Below, piece by piece: positions 33,957 to 41,715 of a stretch of 64,000 nt of DNA. The position numbers and the translations under genes are program-made. Origin of the DNA: Alphaproteobacteria bacterium (GTDB taxonomy: Bacteria; Myxococcota_A; UBA796; GCA-2862545); the NCBI GenBank assembly GCA_020632955.1, contig JACKEO010000002.1:124001-188000 (forward strand), written 5' to 3'. The notes under the pieces were generated by a model. That model worked only from the letters and a program-made list of their open reading frames with translations. It was not told the DNA's origin and made no database searches. The first letter of the stretch is position 1. Each line of letters opens with the position of its first letter.

Positions 33957-34834
33957 GCCCAGCGCTCCAGCGCCAGCAGGCGCACCCTGCAGCCCCCCAG
34001 GTCGATCCAGGCCCCGTGCCGCAGGTCCACCACATGGCCGGGGCCCAGCACCCGCTGCCGCCAGCCCCACCCGGACCGCAGGGAGGACAGGGCCCGCAGG
34101 CGCACGCTGCCCACACCCGGCTGGAGCACCGCAGCGAGCGGGGCGACGCCGTCGTTCCCCGGCAGGGACACCTCGAGCCCCGGCATCGCGCCGAGGTGCA
34201 CCGGGCCGGCGCCGGACGGCAGCAGGCACGCGAACCCGGCCTGCCGGCCCCGCACCACCACGAGGCCCCATCGCGGCGGGACGGCACGGGCGAGCCGAGG
34301 AGCGTGGGCGGCGAGGAGGCCGAGCCCGAGGACCGTGGGCCACGGTGCGGGCAGCCACGGATGCATCGAGGCGCCCGCCGCGGCCCACCCTGCCGCGGCC
34401 ACGCCGACGCCCACCACCACGCCGCGCGGCAGGGGCGCCACCGCGAGCACCGGCAGCCGCCACCGTCCGCGGAGCGCCGAGACGGCGCGCGCCAGGGCAC
34501 GGGTGAGCCCGAGGCCCCCCGCGACCGCGAGCCCGCCGCAGGCCCACGTGGCGACGAGGCCCGCCCCCCGCCACGCCCCCAGGCCGTGCAGCGCCCCCCA
34601 GAGCAGCGCGACCACCACGGCGGCGACCGCGCGCCAGCCCCCCCGCTCCACCGCCACCGCCACCCCCGCCAACCCACCGCCCAGCAGCAGCGCCTCCTGG
34701 ACGCCCGGCCCGTGGATCGCCGACCCGGCGAGCAGCTCGTCGACCCCCGCCGCCGCCGCATGCCCGCCGAGCGCGGCCACCACGCAGCGGGCCCGGTCGG
34801 GGGCGGGAACGGGGGATGGGAGCGGCGGAAGCAC
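33953..34834 (-). CDS. Polytopic membrane protein with C-terminal FHA-like domain
   Basis: 293 residues from GTG 34834. The N-terminal 170 residues carry about five hydrophobic helices (for example VAAVVVALLWGALHGLG and GVVVGVGVAAAGWAAAG). The last 100 residues form a beta-rich domain. VHLGAMPGLEVSLPGNDGVA, then VRLRAL and VVDLRHGAWIDLGG follow FHA spacing, but the Arg and the Ser-x-x-His of phosphothreonine-binding FHA domains are missing. It is the first gene of the minus-strand run and lies 75 bases from a divergent gene whose product also has an FHA-like domain. This is a structural inference, not a confident family call. Confidence 0.55.
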   Translation of the reverse strand: MLPPLPSPVPAPDRARCVVAALGGHAAAAGVDELLAGSAIHGPGVQEALLLGGGLAGVAVAVERGGWRAVAAVVVALLWGALHGLGAWRGAGLVATWACGGLAVAGGLGLTRALARAVSALRGRWRLPVLAVAPLPRGVVVGVGVAAAGWAAAGASMHPWLPAPWPTVLGLGLLAAHAPRLARAVPPRWGLVVVRGRQAGFACLLPSGAGPVHLGAMPGLEVSLPGNDGVAPLAAVLQPGVGSVRLRALSSLRSGWGWRQRVLGPGHVVDLRHGAWIDLGGCRVRLLALERWA

Positions 34835-34909
34835 GGGAGCCCTGGTCCTCCGGACGACCCGCGGGGGGCTACCGACCGGGTACCGCCGGGGCGCGGGGAG
34901 GGCGCGGAA
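34835..34909. promoter_or_regulatory. Divergent promoter region of the 27.8-36.5 kb cluster
   Basis: A 75-base gap between two GTG-started, divergent genes. It should hold the promoters of the six-gene minus-strand run and of the 34910 gene. GTCCTCCGGAC forms a small dyad in it. I see no confident -35/-10 boxes. A GGGGAGGG site precedes GTG 34910. Confidence 0.35.
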
Positions 34910-36490
34910 GTGCAGGGCGGCTGGTGCTGGCTCCGGGACGCGCAGGGCAGGCTGGCGGGTCCGGTCGGCCCGTCGCCGTGGGAGGTGGGCAGCGCCGCGA
35001 ACGCCCGCGTGCGGGCACCCACGGACCTGGCGCCCGTGCACGTGGTGCTCCGCGGCGGTCCCCAGGGGATCACAGCCGATCCGCGCGCGGCCACCTGGCT
35101 GCTCCGCGCGGGCGACGTGCCCACGCGGCTGCACGGCCCCACCGTGGCCCGCCCCGGTGACGGCCTGGCGCTGGGCGCACCGGACGGCTGGCGCCTGGAG
35201 GTGGTGCGATCGCCCGAGGCGGGTCGGGCGCCGCGACGTGCTCCGCCGGCACCGGCCCTGCCGCAGGGCCTGGCCGCCGAGGCGGTCCGACGCCTGCGGA
35301 TGCGCGCGCTCGCCTCGGCCCCCGGGCACGCGATCGACGGCGCGTGGCGCGCGCTCCGCAGCGGCCGCCTGCGATCCCCCGTCGTGCTGGTCGGCGGGGC
35401 CCTGGCCCTGGGGGGCTGGCTGGTGGGGGGTACGCAGTGGCGGGCACGCGTCCGCGCCGACGCCGTGGCGGACGAGGCCGCCCACCGGCTCGCCGCGTGC
35501 GAGGCCGGTCTGGCCGACAGCGCGCCCACCGACCTCGACGGGCTCGCCGCCGCCATCCTGGGCGATCGGGGTCTGGAAGGGCTCACCCGGGCTCCGGCCC
35601 TCGCGGAGGCCACCCAGGCGGCGCTGCAGCGGCTGCTCGCCACGCCGGGCGCGCTCCACCCGCCACGGTGGCGTCCGCGCGGGAGCGCCTACCGACGTGC
35701 CACCGCCGCCCTGGAGGGCGCCGGCTCGCTCCCCCCTGCGCTCGCGCGCCGGCTCGCGTGGCTGGCGGTGGACCCCCTGGAACCGGGGAGCCTCCCGCCG
35801 TGGCAGGCACGCCCCGCGATGGATCCCACGGCCGCAGCGTGCCTCCGCGGTCCGTGGGCGCTGTCGTACGCCCAGGGGGTGGCGCTGGGACTCGACGTCC
35901 GGGAGGACGCCCTGCTGTCGCCCACCGAGGCCGCCCTCCTGCCCGCCCTGGCCCCGCACGCGCGGGCGGCCCACCTGCGTGCCGCCTGGGACGCCACGCG
36001 GCACGGGGCGGGGCTGGGCGCGGGCGCCACCCTCACCGGCATCCCCACCACGGCCGAGGTGCCCTGGGTGGCCGGCGGCGGCGTCACACGGCTCGCGTGC
36101 GTGGCCGACGCAGGGCACGACGATCGCGACAGCCTGCTCGCGGTCGCCCGGGCGGTGGGCGAGCACCTCGGGGTGCGGGCCGACGGGCTTCCCCCTGGGG
36201 ACGCGCCGGGAGCGCACCTGGTGCGCCTGGTGGCCCTCCACGCGCCCGCCGCGCGCGCCACCCTGGGCGACCCGGCCGCGGTCGACGCCGCCTTCGGCCC
36301 CGGCAGCCACGGCGCCGCCCTCCGCGATGCCGCGGCCACCCACCTCGCGCGCCTCCTCGCCGTGCCCTGCGCCGAGGCCCTCCGACCCGGTCCACCCCCA
36401 CCGGACGAGGTCCTGGGGCCCCCCCCCGACCTCGACGCCTGCGCCTCCCTCGCCGCCCGGGCGACGCTGGGACGCTGGTCCTCGCAGTGA
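34910..36490 (+). CDS. Single-pass membrane protein with N-terminal FHA-like domain
   Basis: 526 residues from GTG 34910, preceded by GGAGGG. Residues 1-105 look like a degenerate FHA sandwich (WEVGSAANARVRAPTD, then VHVVLRGGPQG, and DGLALGAPDGW), again without the canonical phosphate-binding Arg/Ser/His set. A basic segment leads to one membrane helix near 162-180 (VVLVGGALALGGWLVGG). The remaining 345 residues, presumably periplasmic, are mostly helical, with Cys residues spread through the domain. It is the only plus-strand member of the cluster and the topological mirror of the 33953 product. Confidence 0.57.
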   Translation: MQGGWCWLRDAQGRLAGPVGPSPWEVGSAANARVRAPTDLAPVHVVLRGGPQGITADPRAATWLLRAGDVPTRLHGPTVARPGDGLALGAPDGWRLEVVRSPEAGRAPRRAPPAPALPQGLAAEAVRRLRMRALASAPGHAIDGAWRALRSGRLRSPVVLVGGALALGGWLVGGTQWRARVRADAVADEAAHRLAACEAGLADSAPTDLDGLAAAILGDRGLEGLTRAPALAEATQAALQRLLATPGALHPPRWRPRGSAYRRATAALEGAGSLPPALARRLAWLAVDPLEPGSLPPWQARPAMDPTAAACLRGPWALSYAQGVALGLDVREDALLSPTEAALLPALAPHARAAHLRAAWDATRHGAGLGAGATLTGIPTTAEVPWVAGGGVTRLACVADAGHDDRDSLLAVARAVGEHLGVRADGLPPGDAPGAHLVRLVALHAPAARATLGDPAAVDAAFGPGSHGAALRDAAATHLARLLAVPCAEALRPGPPPPDEVLGPPPDLDACASLAARATLGRWSSQ

Positions 36491-36597
36491 CCACGCGTCC
36501 CCCGGTTGAACCGGCCTGCCCGCTGCAATAGAGGCGCCCGGTGCCAGCGCGCCCCCCCGGCGGAACGTGGGAGGGCAGGCGCGCTGATGGAGCCCGA

Positions 36598-37368
36598 ATG
36601 TCCAAGACCGTGACCATCTCCAGCCTCGTTCGTCAGGCCGCCAAGAGCGAGACCGACTTCGTCTCCACCGTGGAGCAGGTGTTCGCCGAGGAGCCCTACG
36701 ACCGCGTCGCCGACTTCTTCGACCGCCTGAACATCCCGCGCAGCGTCGAGGGGGATGCGCTCCAGGAGCCGATCGCCACGCTCACCGCCACCTGCCACAA
36801 GGTGGGCGAGTACGCCGAGGAGCAGCAGATCTCCAACGGCATGCAGAAGTACATGGAGCGCCACCAGAAGAAGCTCAAGTGGCACGCCCAGCGCCCCTCC
36901 ATCGAGGGCGGTCGCAACGTGCTGCTGCTGGCCCGCGAGGCCATGCTCGTCACCGAGCTGCGGCTCGCGCGGCTGCACGCGCTGCTCCAGACGAAGGACG
37001 AGCTCACCCCGCAGGAGTGGGCCATCGCCCGCGAGCTGATGAACCGCTCCTACCTGGCCTTCCGCGACGTGCTCGCGCAGGTCGGCGGCGCGTGGATCGA
37101 CGCGGCCACCACCCAGCTCGACCGCCAGGATCTCGAGGAGCTGCTCGGCAACTTCTACGAGATCGTCGACCACGCCGTGCGGCGCCTCGAGGAGCACCGC
37201 GAGAAGATCGAGGAGCGCCGCCAGGCCCTGGCCGTGCTGCCCCCCGGCTTCGACCCCGTGAAGCCGCCGATCTACTTCGGTGGCGACCTCATGGGCCGCG
37301 GTCCGTGGAAGCAGTTCTGGAACGTGGTCGAGGATCGCGCCCACCACTTCCGCGAGGCGCTGTCCTAG
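36598..37368 (+). CDS. Soluble all-helical protein, unknown function
   Basis: 256 residues from ATG 36598 (GGAG six bases upstream). No signal peptide or membrane helix. It is strongly helical with charged segments (ELRLARLHALLQTKDELTP, then RRLEEHREKIEERRQAL) and ends in an aromatic-rich tail. The composition is less Pro/Ala-skewed than its neighbours, which suggests an older, well conserved cytoplasmic protein. I do not recognise the family. It begins a plus-strand run of five genes reaching the SURF1 gene. Confidence 0.7.
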   Translation: MSKTVTISSLVRQAAKSETDFVSTVEQVFAEEPYDRVADFFDRLNIPRSVEGDALQEPIATLTATCHKVGEYAEEQQISNGMQKYMERHQKKLKWHAQRPSIEGGRNVLLLAREAMLVTELRLARLHALLQTKDELTPQEWAIARELMNRSYLAFRDVLAQVGGAWIDAATTQLDRQDLEELLGNFYEIVDHAVRRLEEHREKIEERRQALAVLPPGFDPVKPPIYFGGDLMGRGPWKQFWNVVEDRAHHFREALS

Positions 37369-37406
37369 GACGCGCCCGCCCCGCCCGAGCTCGCCCTGGA
37401 GGCCGG

Positions 37407-38168
37407 ATGCGCCTGCTGCTGCCCCTGCTGACCCTGGCGACGCTCTGGGCGTGCGATCCGTACCTGGACGTGCAGAAGGCCGACACGGTCGAGGCCTACG
37501 AGGCCTACCTGGCCGAGCACCCCACGGGCACCAACGCCTTCCGCGCCCAGGTGCGGCTCGAGGAGCTGGTGCTCGCCCGCGCACGCGAGCAGCGCACGCC
37601 CGAGGCCTACGACGCCTTCCTGTCGCGCTTCGGCAGCACCAGCGTGCACGCCGACGCGGCCCGGCAGGAGCGCGAGGACGCCCTCTTCGACCACGCCGGC
37701 GCCACGGGCACCGTGGAGGCCTGGGAGGCCTTCGTCGCCGACTACCCCAACGCCGGGAAGGGTCGCGCCGCGAAGGCACGCAAGGCCCTGGAGGCCGCGA
37801 GGTACGCGCCCTTCCTGAAGCCCACCGAGGTGCGGGTCACGAAGATCAACCTCGCGGAGGATCCGGAGGGCCCGCTCGACGGCACGGGCTTCGAGGCCGA
37901 CTTCACGAACACCGGCGACAAGGTGGTGGCCTACTACCAGGTGCGCATCCACTACCTGGATGCCCAGGGGCGCAGCCTCGGCGCGCGGGAGTGGCCGCTG
38001 GTGGCGCCCTACCGGGACTACCCGGTGCCCGTGGAGGAGGCGCTCACCGTGCCGATGGCCCCGGGCGAGACGCGCACCTGGAGCTGGGCCTCGGGGAACC
38101 TGCCCGAGGGCTTCGCCGGCAAGGCCCGCCTCGAGCCCGTCGAGATCCGCTTCTTCGAGCCGGGGTGA
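37407..38168 (+). CDS. Lipoprotein with helical TPR-like repeats
   Basis: 253 residues from ATG 37407. Lipobox LWAC places the lipidated Cys near residue 16. Residues 20-135 hold three helical units that start alike (TVEAYEAYLAEHPTG, then TPEAYDAFLSRFGST, then TVEAWEAFVADYPNA), which resemble TPR- or BamD-like repeats. The C-terminal 110 residues form a beta domain with a transport- or binding-protein look (GFEADFTNTGDKVVAYYQV, given by its start and end). It is anchored in the envelope and may serve as an assembly platform for the exported proteins after it. Confidence 0.75.
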   Translation: MRLLLPLLTLATLWACDPYLDVQKADTVEAYEAYLAEHPTGTNAFRAQVRLEELVLARAREQRTPEAYDAFLSRFGSTSVHADAARQEREDALFDHAGATGTVEAWEAFVADYPNAGKGRAAKARKALEAARYAPFLKPTEVRVTKINLAEDPEGPLDGTGFEADFTNTGDKVVAYYQVRIHYLDAQGRSLGAREWPLVAPYRDYPVPVEEALTVPMAPGETRTWSWASGNLPEGFAGKARLEPVEIRFFEPG

Positions 38169-38180
38169 GGCATCCGCGTC

Positions 38181-40229
38181 CTGACCTGCGCGGCCCTGTC
38201 CTGCGCCTGCGCGGCGCCTCCGGCCGCGCAGCCCGGCGCTGACTGCCCGGAGGTCCCCCTCGCCCGGGGCGTCATCGCCGTCGGCGAGATCGTCTGCCAG
38301 GCCCAGCGCTTCGGGAACGGCGACGGCGTGGGCGCCGACCGGTGGCTGGCCAACAGCCGGCTGCGCGCGGTGGTGCGCCACCCCCAGGCCTCGCTCACCC
38401 TCGCCGGGCTGGGCGGCGGCACCCTGGTGGACCTCGCGCCGTGGGGTCTCGCGGACGGTCTCCTGGAGGCTGCGCCCCTGGTGGACGAGGGCTGGCTGGT
38501 GGTGGAGGCGGAGGCGCAGGAGGCCGACGCCCTGCGCCTGGGCGGCACGGTGCGCGCGCTGCCCGATCGCCTCCACACCCCCGAGGGGGCCCGTCGGGAG
38601 GTGCGCTGGCGCGTGCCCGTCGACGAGCCCTGGCTCGCGCTGGAGGGCGCCGACGGCCTCTGGCTCCACCCGGACGGCGAGGCCACCCTGCTCGGGGACT
38701 GGCTGCTCGTGGGCTCCGTGGTCTACGGCCACGACGGGCAGCTCGACGAGGATCTGGGCGGCGCGCTGCGCCTGCGCGGGGTCGGTCGCCTGCTCGCCGC
38801 GCCCGTGGGCGAGGCGTGGAAGGCGGGCCTGGTGCCCACCCGGGTGGTGGCGGGCAGCGCGCCCGAGGCCTCGCTGGTGCGCGCGTCCGCCGGCGACCGC
38901 CTCCTCGCCCTGCTGGCGGTGGCGGAGGACGGTCGCTTCGAGGGTCCCGTCCCCGAGGCCGTCGACACGCTGCGGGCCCTCGCGAACGGGCGCGCGCCCA
39001 GTGCCGCCGTGCCCGCCTCCCAGGACGCCGTCCTCACCCTGGGCGCCGCCGGGGCGGTCCGCCTGCGCGTGGGCTGGGAGGACGGCCTGTCGCCCCACCC
39101 GATCCGCGTGCGCTGGGACGGCGGCGAGGCCCGCACCGGAGAGCGACGCCTCGCCCCCGACGGCGACCTGATCGAGCTGGGCGAGGGCCGGGTGCGGCTC
39201 ACGGTGAGCGCCGGTCCCGACGTCCGCCCGCAGGTGGTGGACGTGGTGATCGGGCCCGAGGCGGTGGAGGAGCTGGCGGTGCTGCTCCGGCCGCGCCTCG
39301 CGCGCGACACCTGGGTGCCGGCCGATCTGGCCTTCCCCGCCGCGCGCGCGCGCACCGTGCGCGCCTCGCCCGCGGGACGCCTGCGCAGCGCCGTGGCCCA
39401 GGGCCTGGAGTACGTCGTGGCCCTGGCCGACGACGACGTGGGGAGCAGCGTCGCCTTCCTCAACGACCTGCCCTTCGTCCGCTGGGAGGACGGCGCGGTG
39501 CTCCACCACCCCGCGGGCTGGACGGTGGCCACCTGGCCGCTCGCCGCCGACAGCGGGGAGGCCGGGGGGGGCGTGCCGCGCATCGTGGACCTGGGGCCCG
39601 AGGACGCCCTGCGGGCCGCCACCGGGGGGAGCCGCGACCGCTGGGGACGCGTGGACCTCGCCTGGCTCCACGCGGCGGGCAGGGATCCGCGCGTGCTCGA
39701 TCCCCTCCCCGACTTCGTCACCCTGGAGGCGCCCGGGCCCGAGCTGGCGGCCTGGACCCCCTGGATCGCCCTGCTCGACGCGGGCCGGTTCGTCCGGCCC
39801 AGCGGTCCGCTGCTCTGGCTCCAGGTGGACGATGCGGCAGGTCACGGGCGCATCGAGCTGGAGCGCGCCCTGCGCCGCGGACGCCTGGTGGCGGGCACCG
39901 GAGGCTGGCTGTCGCTGGACGTGGACGGCGCCGGGCCCGGGGAGGTCGTCCCCGAGGACATCGTGGCCCCACGGGCTGCGGTGCGCGCCCAGCGCGGGGA
40001 CCTCCCGCTGGATCGGCTGGCGCTGCTGGGTCCGGGCGGCGCACTCGTGGCCGAGGTGTCCCTGGTCGACGACGACCAGACCTGGGCACCCGACGTGGAC
40101 CTGCCCGCCTGGGTGGCCGCGGTGGCGTGGTCGTCCACGACGGACGACTGGGTGGTGACGATGCCCGCGTGGGTGGACCCGCCCTTCCTGCCGCGCACCG
40201 AGCCCGACGACACCGCGGAGTCCCCGTGA
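38181..40229 (+). CDS. Exported protein with degenerate CehA/PHP-like fold; start unclear
   Basis: About 682 residues. The first ATG or GTG in frame is GTG 38328, yet translation upstream remains coding and looks like a signal peptide followed by ADCPEVPLARG. CTG 38181 is used here as a placeholder. Reading GTG 38165 and skipping one C at 38171 gives VRIRVLTCAALSCACAAPP, a typical signal peptide, so a one-base indel is likely. Residues about 400-640 follow the CehA/McbA-type PHP layout, including the late ALRRGRLVAGTGGWLSLDVDG block, but the DLHxH metal motif is DLAFP and the later TDH is ADDD. It is probably non-catalytic. It overlaps the next gene by four bases. Confidence 0.65.
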   Translation: MTCAALSCACAAPPAAQPGADCPEVPLARGVIAVGEIVCQAQRFGNGDGVGADRWLANSRLRAVVRHPQASLTLAGLGGGTLVDLAPWGLADGLLEAAPLVDEGWLVVEAEAQEADALRLGGTVRALPDRLHTPEGARREVRWRVPVDEPWLALEGADGLWLHPDGEATLLGDWLLVGSVVYGHDGQLDEDLGGALRLRGVGRLLAAPVGEAWKAGLVPTRVVAGSAPEASLVRASAGDRLLALLAVAEDGRFEGPVPEAVDTLRALANGRAPSAAVPASQDAVLTLGAAGAVRLRVGWEDGLSPHPIRVRWDGGEARTGERRLAPDGDLIELGEGRVRLTVSAGPDVRPQVVDVVIGPEAVEELAVLLRPRLARDTWVPADLAFPAARARTVRASPAGRLRSAVAQGLEYVVALADDDVGSSVAFLNDLPFVRWEDGAVLHHPAGWTVATWPLAADSGEAGGGVPRIVDLGPEDALRAATGGSRDRWGRVDLAWLHAAGRDPRVLDPLPDFVTLEAPGPELAAWTPWIALLDAGRFVRPSGPLLWLQVDDAAGHGRIELERALRRGRLVAGTGGWLSLDVDGAGPGEVVPEDIVAPRAAVRAQRGDLPLDRLALLGPGGALVAEVSLVDDDQTWAPDVDLPAWVAAVAWSSTTDDWVVTMPAWVDPPFLPRTEPDDTAESP

Positions 40230-40843
40230 CCCCCCTGCTGCTGATCCTCCTCGCCGGCGCGCCCGAGGCCCACGCCCAGCTCGCGGGACGCGGCAGCGCC
40301 GTGTGGGGCGACGTCGGCGGCGGGCTCGCCGTGAGCGGTGCCTGGGACCTGCCGGAGCAGCCCGGCGACGTGGTGCGCACCTGGGCGGGCGGCACGTGGA
40401 CCGCCGGCTTCGGCGGCGTGGTGGGCCGCTACGACGATGCCTTCGCCATCGGACGCGGCGTGGGCTTCGGGGTGCGCGCGCGCCAGGACCTGCTGCCCAC
40501 CTCGGGCGGCCTGGCGATCCAGACCACCGTGGCCGTGGAGGCCTGGCGCGCCATCGACCTCCTCGTGGTGAGCCTGCGGGTGGGCGCCCTGGCCGGGCCA
40601 CTGCTGCAGGGCGGACGCCCCGGGGTGGCGCCTGCGGTGGTGGGGGGCACCGCCCGGGTGCTCGGCTCGGCCGCCTACCGCTTCCACCGTCACTGGTCGG
40701 TGCAGGCCCGCCTGGAGGCCGGCGCCGACCTCGTCCAGCGTGGCCAGGGCCAGGGGAGCTCGGGGCTGCGGGCCGCGCCCGCCGTGGGCGTGGTGGTGGG
40801 CCTGGGCTTCACCGTGCCGGTGGCCCGCCCCGACGCGCGATAG
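40226..40843 (+). CDS. Probable outer-membrane beta-barrel protein
   Basis: 205 residues from GTG 40226 in a GTGA overlap. A signal peptide ends at AHA near residue 17. The mature protein alternates in many short strands rich in Gly, Ala and aromatic residues (GFGGVVGRYDDAFAIGRGVGFG, by its start GFGG and end GFG; then AIQTTVAVEAWRAIDLLVVSL). The ending GLGFTVPVARP lacks the terminal aromatic found in most barrels. I infer an outer-membrane protein linked to the CehA-like product by co-translation. The SURF1 gene follows after 20 bases. Confidence 0.6.
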   Translation: MTPLLLILLAGAPEAHAQLAGRGSAVWGDVGGGLAVSGAWDLPEQPGDVVRTWAGGTWTAGFGGVVGRYDDAFAIGRGVGFGVRARQDLLPTSGGLAIQTTVAVEAWRAIDLLVVSLRVGALAGPLLQGGRPGVAPAVVGGTARVLGSAAYRFHRHWSVQARLEAGADLVQRGQGQGSSGLRAAPAVGVVVGLGFTVPVARPDAR

Positions 40844-40863
40844 GCGGGGGCCCCGGAGCGCCC

Positions 40864-41715
40864 GTGACCTTCCGACCCGCCCTGCTGCCCACCCTCGCGA
40901 CGGCCGTCGCCCTCGCGATCCTCCTCGGCCTGGGCACCTGGCAGCTCGGGCGGCACGCCGAGGCCTCGGCCCGCATGGAGCGGGTGGAGGCGCGCCTGTA
41001 CGAGCCGCCCCTCGGCAACGCCGAGCTCGCCGCCCCGCCCGAGGAGCTCGACTGGCGCAAGGCCATCCTCACCGGCACCTGGGCACCGCCGGTGCAGTTC
41101 GTGGCCGGGCGGATGGAGCGCGGCGAGCCCGGCTACGACGTCTTCCAGCCCCTGCAGCTCGACGAAGGCCCCGCGGTGCTGGTGAACCGAGGCTGGATCC
41201 CCGCCACCGGCTGGGAGGACCACCTCGCCACCATCGGCACCGAGGGCCCCGCCCAGGTGGAGGGCCTGGTGCAGGCCGTCGCGGGTGCAGGCACGGAGGC
41301 CGGGGCCGCGACGCCCGAACCCCTGCCCGCCGACGGCGACAAGCCCGCACGCTGGACCCCCACCACCACCTGGTGGCTCGGCGTGCTGCCGCGCCTGCTG
41401 GGCGCTCCCGTCGAGACGATCGCTGCCCGGGCGCGCCAGGCCCGGCCCGACCTGCTGGGGGTGTGGGTGGCGGCCGGGCCGGCGCTCCGACGGGGCGAGC
41501 CGAAGGCCACCGACCACCTGCCCGTCTCCGGCTACGTCCCCGAGCCGCGCCAGATCGGTCACCTGGAGTACGCCATCCAGTGGTTCCTCATCGCGGCCAC
41601 GGCGCTGGCGGTGTGGGGCTACGCGGGCTGGCGACGCGGCCAGCGCCTGCTCACGGCGCAGGCGGCAGGGCCTCGGGCCGCACCGGCGCCTCCAGGGAGC
41701 CCAGGAAGGCGATGA
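40864..41715 (+). CDS. SURF1-family cytochrome oxidase biogenesis protein
   Basis: 283 residues from GTG 40864. The N-terminal helix (about 5-25) is followed by the conserved LGTWQLGRHAE, which marks SURF1. GYDVFQPLQLDEGPAVLVNRGWIP and the late HLEYAIQWFLIAATALAVWGYAGW helix complete the pattern. SURF1 helps insert haem a into COX I. The gene is convergent with the caa3 operon and its 3' end overlaps the di-haem peroxidase gene by 65 bases, giving the operon a full set of assembly factors. Confidence 0.93.
   Translation: MTFRPALLPTLATAVALAILLGLGTWQLGRHAEASARMERVEARLYEPPLGNAELAAPPEELDWRKAILTGTWAPPVQFVAGRMERGEPGYDVFQPLQLDEGPAVLVNRGWIPATGWEDHLATIGTEGPAQVEGLVQAVAGAGTEAGAATPEPLPADGDKPARWTPTTTWWLGVLPRLLGAPVETIAARARQARPDLLGVWVAAGPALRRGEPKATDHLPVSGYVPEPRQIGHLEYAIQWFLIAATALAVWGYAGWRRGQRLLTAQAAGPRAAPAPPGSPGRR

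Noticed and set aside
33021..36490. Type VI or type III secretion assignment for the FHA-like cluster
   Set aside because: No sheath, VgrG, Hcp, ClpV, export ATPase or secretin gene is present; FHA-like domains alone do not support it.
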